DNA from: Acanthochlamys bracteata
Lineage: Eukaryota; Streptophyta; Magnoliopsida; Pandanales; Velloziaceae
NCBI GenBank assembly: GCA_019914995.1
Contig: CM034138.1
Location: forward strand, 496,001-560,000
DNA: 64,000 bases
Direction of reading: 5' to 3'
Made by a program: the position numbers and the translations under genes. The notes beneath the pieces are model-generated. The model did no database searches, had not been told where the DNA came from, and saw only the letters and a program-made list of their open reading frames with translations. Below are positions 59,108 to 64,000 of the stretch, in pieces. Every line of letters begins with the position of its first letter. The first letter of the stretch is position 1.

Positions 59108-60683
59108 CAGAAGGTGCTTTCCATAGCTTCAGACAGTAGAAGGTATTATGGTCTTTATTTCATAAAAATTGTTTTAATTCCTGAAAATGGATGGCAAGCA
59201 CTCCAAATTACAAGAGATAGTTGCAGCTTTCAGGTGTCTGATGCTTACAGTAAATAACTTCTGTACTGATATCAAGTGGCATTATCAGTTAAGTTGGACG
59301 ACCAACTTACTAATGTTATTCCAGTCAACAATGAGTGCAGGAATATGCGGTGATCTGCACTTTTTGGGCTTCTCAAACTCTTCTTCCAGGGTGACAATGT
59401 TTCCTGCAACGGTTGAACAATCAAGGATAGGAATTTGGTATGAGGATTTCCATGCTCGGCTTGTCGGATGCTTGGCAAAACAGAAGTACAAAGCGAAGGA
59501 GATATTGTTCCTATTAAATGTTAGGATTGCATAGCTGGGCAGTGAAAGAACAATTTGAGTCACTAAAGGCAGGTGTTACTAGTCTTACGTTATAGTTTAA
59601 TATCATTCTTAGATGGCGATGCAAGTTACCTGGAGTGACACAGTTGCCCACCGTAAAAATAATATTTGTGGGGAATCTCTTCTCATTGTGTTCTATGGAA
59701 AACCATAATCTCATGAAGTTTTATTGTACATACCCTGTTTGATTTTATTTTATTTGTGTAGGTCCTAAACGGTATGTTTAGATTTATAGTTAAAAAATAT
59801 AAGAGAATGAATAGAAAAAATAATAAAAGTATGGATAAAAAATAATAGTTATGTAATTTTATGATATTTGGATATATAAGTAAGAGTAGTAAATTGACAA
59901 TGTTTGAATAGATGAGTAAATTAATGAGTAATGTAAATAAATATTTTATAAAAACCTCAAATTTTTTTTTATTTATAATAACTTTACTTTTAAATTCATT
60001 AATAAAATTAAAATTAAATTAGTTTTTAAACATAAAAATATTTAATTGTATAGTTTTATTCAATTAAAATTAAATAAATATAAAAATATAATTATTATAA
60101 TAAAAAATAGCACATATTAATTTTTAAATTAAATTAAATATTAAATTAAAGTAGAAATTTAAAAAATATAATTGAAATATAAATATTATATTTGACTATA
60201 TAATATTAAATTAAAATAAATTTAAATAATTAAAAATAATTAAAAAAGAAACAAAATAGAAAAGAAAATTATTTTTTTTTATAAATATATGTACCCACCA
60301 AATTGATGGGTACATATATAACTATGATATATAGGGAGAGATGAAAACTTATTTTTCATCTCTTTCATTAATAAAATGAAATCAAACATGACAGAGATAG
60401 AAAAATAGGTCACCTTTCCCCTCTTCATCTTTAACTATCATTAAAATAATGCCTAAGAAAATTCCCTATTGTATTTCAGAACAGCTTTAGAGCATATAAT
60501 ATTCTGGTCTTGTGTTTTTAAACTCTTTTTTGTTTTTTAACCAAAAATTTTCTATCAGATTACTTCTAAATTTACTTCTAAAAAATTAAACACAAAATAT
60601 CATTTTCAAAGTTATTTTTAAATATAATAAAATATAAATTTTAATTCATTTTTTAGGAACTCACTTCGCTGCAACTATACGGA

Positions 60684-60949
60684 GGCGTTTGGGAATGCTT
60701 ATGAAATAAAACTTTTCTAAAATAAAAGATATTTTTTTTTTTTTAAAAACGAACTCTATTTTTTTAAATTAAAAAAAAATAATAAAAATATATAATAAAA
60801 AAATCTCACTCCGTAAAATTTTTTTTCACTTTTTAAATTTTTAAATAAATTTTTTATATATTTTAAAAATATATATTAAAAAATATAAAATAAAAAAAAG
60901 TTGAAAAAAACTGATAACCAGCTTTTCAAACGCACAAACAAATAGCGCC
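60684..60949. mobile_element. AT-rich MITE-like element, same family as the SF3B3 insertion
   Basis: The left end GGCGTTTGGGAATGCTTATG and right end CAAACGCAC...ATAGCGCC are imperfectly inverted. The interior follows the element at 11021-11282 nearly word for word: a run of AATAATAAAAATATATAATA, then TAAATTTTTAAATAAATTTT, then ATATATATTAAAAAATATAA, then CTGATAACCAG. Confidence 0.75.
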
Positions 60950-61121
60950 ACAAGCTTTACATCAAAATTTAAAGTGACCAAGAAGTCTTGCTTTTGCCTC
61001 AGTCACTTAAAGAAAGATGTTTCAATAGAACAACAATTGCTGTAACTATTAGAAAACATAGTATCATTCTGTAGAATAACTCTCATTAATAAAACCACCA
61101 TAAACCTTAGAGAAACTACTG

Positions 61122-61317
61122 GGCTGTTTAGATCAATTTTTCTAATTCACGCTTCTAAAAAATTTTCTATAATTTTTTATAAAATTTATTAAAAATTTAA
61201 AAAATATAAAAAAAACTTACTAATAAAATTTTATTATTATTATTTAAATTAATATAATAAAAAAAATCTATCGAAATAAAATAAAAATATTTTTTAAAAG
61301 CATTCCCAAATGCTGCC
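61122..61317. mobile_element. MITE-like AT-rich element
   Basis: Left end GGCTGTTTAGATC and right end GCATTCCCAAATGCTGCC (reversed GGCAGCATTTGGGAATGC) around an AT-rich core. The right end shares TTTGGGAATGC with the left end of the 60684 element. Confidence 0.5.
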
Positions 61318-61687
61318 TAGAATTATTTCACCAACTTCCCGCTACTAACGTGTATAAAACACACTTTTATACAGGTTGAAAATTTGTAAAAACTCAAAGT
61401 GAAAACGACTCCTGCACCACTCTACATAAGTACACAGACAGGCAGTATTAGAAGATCTGAGACAACTTTCTCTTTTTATCACATCACTTTATTACAAAAT
61501 GACCTACCTGAACAGAGCAACCGTCTCTCATCTTCGATATCGAATCCATAACCTGTATGTATCACTAGCTCTGCAACATCCAACTTCCACATGTATGGTG
61601 AGAAAGTGGACAGCATCATGCAAGCACTTGGACATTATAGAACTGGTGTAAACTTCTCCATGACGTCATCTCGATATAGATGTCTTC

Positions 61688-64000
61688 TCATGATTCCCTG
61701 TAGATTGGTTGTGGCGTCCACTTAAGATGCAAGTTTAGGTGGCCAGACTTAGCCCCCTCTAACGGGAAGCTGTCCTTTACTTCACCTTCCATTATGACCC
61801 TTGTTAAAGTGAAAATAACCCTTCCAATGTAGTCCTGCGTACAATAGCAAAGCATCAGAAGCAGGAATAGCTGATAAAATTCAGATAAACGCCAAGGAAC
61901 AAAACTATGAGCTGCTAAGGCATACATTTGTCAAAAAAAGGAGATTGCTTAAATCATGATATGTATTTAAGTTGGATAGGCTGTCGTGCTGTTGTTAATT
62001 TTAATGCATAATAGTATTTCTATACTAAAAAATTAAAAACAGCAGATTGGTAGCATTCCTTGGCAGTGTTTAGATTTCTGGTTGCCAGAACCCTGAGTTA
62101 ATTGGAACCTACAAGCACTCTTGATTTTCTTTCAAGATGGAACATGAAAAGGGTTACTATATAACTTTCCTATGAGTAAAATACTCCAACGAAATGCAAG
62201 GCATCCCACCTTGCCAAACGTATCGTGATCCCAAACTTCCAAAATTAGCATGTCATGCAGCCCATCTTCCACCACAAAGTCAAAAGTCTGATTCCAGGTA
62301 GGATTGAGGTTATCATTTACTACCTGCAACAGTTCATGCGAACCAAATGTTAAATCCAGAAATGCAGCTGGCAACACCTTCTTTGTAAGAAAATTACCCT
62401 TGTTTTGTTCCTTGATTCTGTCTTCTTCATAGTGAGGACAACATAAGGATCCGCTTTTCCCATCACGTCCATGGCAGGTAAGTCTTCTGCTGAAATAACT
62501 GTCACAGATAGGACTCCTCTCACAATGACATCCTTTTTCCTATGAGTCAATGACTTCTCTAACTCAGTAGCCTCAGTTCCATTTGCACTTTTCAGAGCCT
62601 TCTCTAGTGAAGTCAGAGTAAGTTTCTGGCTGGCAAAAGGATTTCCATTTTCCATACCAAAAGGGCAGTACAGAAGCTCCAAATGCACCTGGTGCAGTCA
62701 CAAGAAAAAAGAGAGAATATACTATCATAATAGAGGAATTCAAAAGGAGATGCAAAAACCATCACTGCCTTTTAAGTTTAAGCAATAATTATTCGTATTA
62801 CTACAGTTATCAAGTATAATAATTGGTGATGAACATAAGTCGCTAACTGGACCAATCCGACAAACAAATTGACTTTCTAAGTCGGTGTTGTTCATGTTTG
62901 CACTAGACTGAATTATGTAATAGGTTGCGAGTCTCATGCTGTTAAAAATCATAAAAAGAACTAAGTACAACTAATGAGAGAGGGATTAAAGCGAGAATTG
63001 AAAGTTCTCACCAGAACATTATGTGAAAGATAAAACTTGAGCATATAAGCAAACTTCAGCAGTCAGCAGATTAGCTTTTCTGTTATTCATAGTCTATATG
63101 GAAATTCACTAGTATATATGAGAATAATACAATTTAACTGCTTTGCCATAGATATGTGTACATCTGCACAGTCATTTTAACTACAAATTTAGCAACAACT
63201 ATGCAACAACAGAGATACTCATGCTTACCTGACCCCTATCCTTCCTATCCCTTTGCACTTCCAAATCTTTGACAAGCTTCAACCACACATCCTTGACTTT
63301 TCCAGGCTGAAGATCTTGTAGTTTCACTTGGGCACAGCCAATCAACTCAGAATCTTGAATTCCTTCATCATCATAAATCCTTACGAACAAACTCTGGGTG
63401 GAAGCATCTTCAACAACAAATTCGAAGTGTTCATTCCAAATCGGGTTTAAGTCATTGTTCTGAAAAAGAAAGTTATTTTAAATGTAAGGCCAAAGCCGGT
63501 TACAATTTAGGAAGAAAAGAAAGAAAAATATGATCAACGTGCAATGGCAGGTAAACTTACAATTGTTTTGCTTTTCTTCATTCTGTCACGCAGGGGGCGT
63601 ACATACAGTATTGCAAACGGATCGGATTTACCTATGAGGTCTTTGTTTGTCAAATCTTTTGCTTGGACAAGTTTTACCTCTAGAATTCCACAAGGTTTCA
63701 ACTCGAGGTCACTGGGAAAATTACTTGATTTAATAACATAAACAACAAATAGACTATACATGTACGTAATGGTAACAAAAGATTTACCTATAATCACCAG
63801 GTAAAATAGGAATAACTTTCCGTACAGGCCATGTTATGGAATCCTCAACAGCATCACGAATAGTTTCCTGTTAAATATATATCAAGGTAATTAATTACCA
63901 TGAAGAGAAACCAAAATTGAAGAGTAAAAGCTTAAAAGCCATGATGAAACTACAAACCTCTATAGCATCAGAAATTTTAGGAAGTGAAGATATTTCACCA
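61688..64000 (-). CDS. SYT5: Synaptotagmin-5-like (NTMC2T2) C2-domain tethering protein, 3' half; continues beyond the right edge
   Basis: Seven exons lie in the window on the minus strand: 64000-63958 (incomplete), 63867-63788, 63711-63561, 63459-63229, 62688-62398, 62323-62210, 61834-61688. The first exons read ISDAIE and ETIRDAVEDSITWPVRKVIP, the end of the SMP lipid-transfer domain. A first C2 domain follows (LEVKLVQAKDLTNKDLIGKS, NDLNPIWNEHFEFVVED), then a linker (LELLYCPFG) and a second C2 domain (GVLSVTVISAEDLPAMDVMG, ADPYVV, NLNPTWNQTFDFVVED, EVWDHDTFGKDYIGR), ending WTPQPIYRES. Acidic Ca2+-binding loop residues are visible in both C2 domains. The family tethers ER to plasma membrane or Golgi; Arabidopsis SYT5 acts at ER-plasma membrane contact sites. 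The N-terminal membrane anchor is outside the window. Confidence 0.94.

Larger units (their letters stand above)
59108..61687. other. Spacer between convergent phosphatase and SYT5-like genes
   Basis: The first about 600 bases are probably the phosphatase 3' untranslated region. After that come AT-rich blocks: 59765-60290 (loosely MITE-like), the clear element 60684-60949, and another at 61122-61317. The end, from about 61380, is probably the 3' untranslated region of the minus-strand gene. No further gene recognised. Confidence 0.45.

Noticed and set aside
59187-59534. 115-codon frame downstream of the phosphatase.
   Set aside because: Lies just past the phosphatase stop, probably in its 3' untranslated region; no recognisable motif, and an equally long minus-strand frame overlaps it.
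1-64000. CRISPR arrays, bacterial operons, rRNA or tRNA genes, retrotransposon proteins.
   Set aside because: No regularly spaced repeats, no tRNA cloverleaf or rRNA sequence noticed by eye, and no reverse transcriptase, integrase or transposase motifs in any frame I read. A tRNA or miRNA scan by software could still find something small.

Overview
This is nuclear DNA from a plant, almost certainly a eudicot. It shows GT-AG introns of 80 to 1800 bases, AT-rich intergenic DNA, plastid- and vacuole-specific proteins, and exon-by-exon agreement with Arabidopsis-type genes. I cannot name the species. Exons below were assembled by hand from splice signals, reading-frame phase and family similarity; no alignment was run. 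In all complete genes except one, the chosen junctions keep the frame from start to stop.

Layout: (1) 200-795, minus, 5' end of an OS-9-like ER lectin gene, head-to-head with (2) a PHOX TPR/PB1 co-chaperone, 2048-5049 plus. (3) MEMO1-family protein, 6723-9812 plus. (4) 10639-13256 plus, a broken, 3'-truncated copy of the splicing factor SF3B3, itself hit by a short transposon. (5) TIP1/PAT24-type ankyrin S-acyltransferase, 14006-19182 minus. (6) 22197-23014 minus, two proteins from one locus: CDC26 (anaphase-promoting complex subunit) and the triphosphatase TTM3, whose stop and start codons overlap. (7) PHT4-family anion/phosphate transporter, 24409-29886 minus, with a GC-AG first intron. (8) Vacuolar H+-pyrophosphatase, 31035-35810 minus. 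(9) A gene-free AT-rich stretch, about 36-42 kb. (10) HPGT-type hydroxyproline O-galactosyltransferase, 42338-45891 minus, one base out of frame at the exon 5/6 junction. (11) Type-B MGDG synthase, 47305-50092 plus. (12) EMC7, 50974-53075 minus. (13) PAP26-like purple acid phosphatase, 54482-59107 plus. (14) 3' half of an SYT5-like C2 protein, 61688-64000 minus, running off the window.

Two themes stand out. First, five of the genes (TTM3, PHT4, H+-PPase, type-B MGDG synthase, PAP26-like) handle phosphate, pyrophosphate or phosphate-sparing lipids; this may be coincidence or ancient linkage. Second, from memory of Arabidopsis locus numbers, the gene content looks like an ancestral block now scattered over several Arabidopsis paralogous regions. 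The intergenic DNA and introns are peppered with about 200-265 bp AT-rich MITE-like elements whose ends resemble G(N)GCGTTTGG; the best has a perfect 15-bp inverted repeat and a CAA target duplication.
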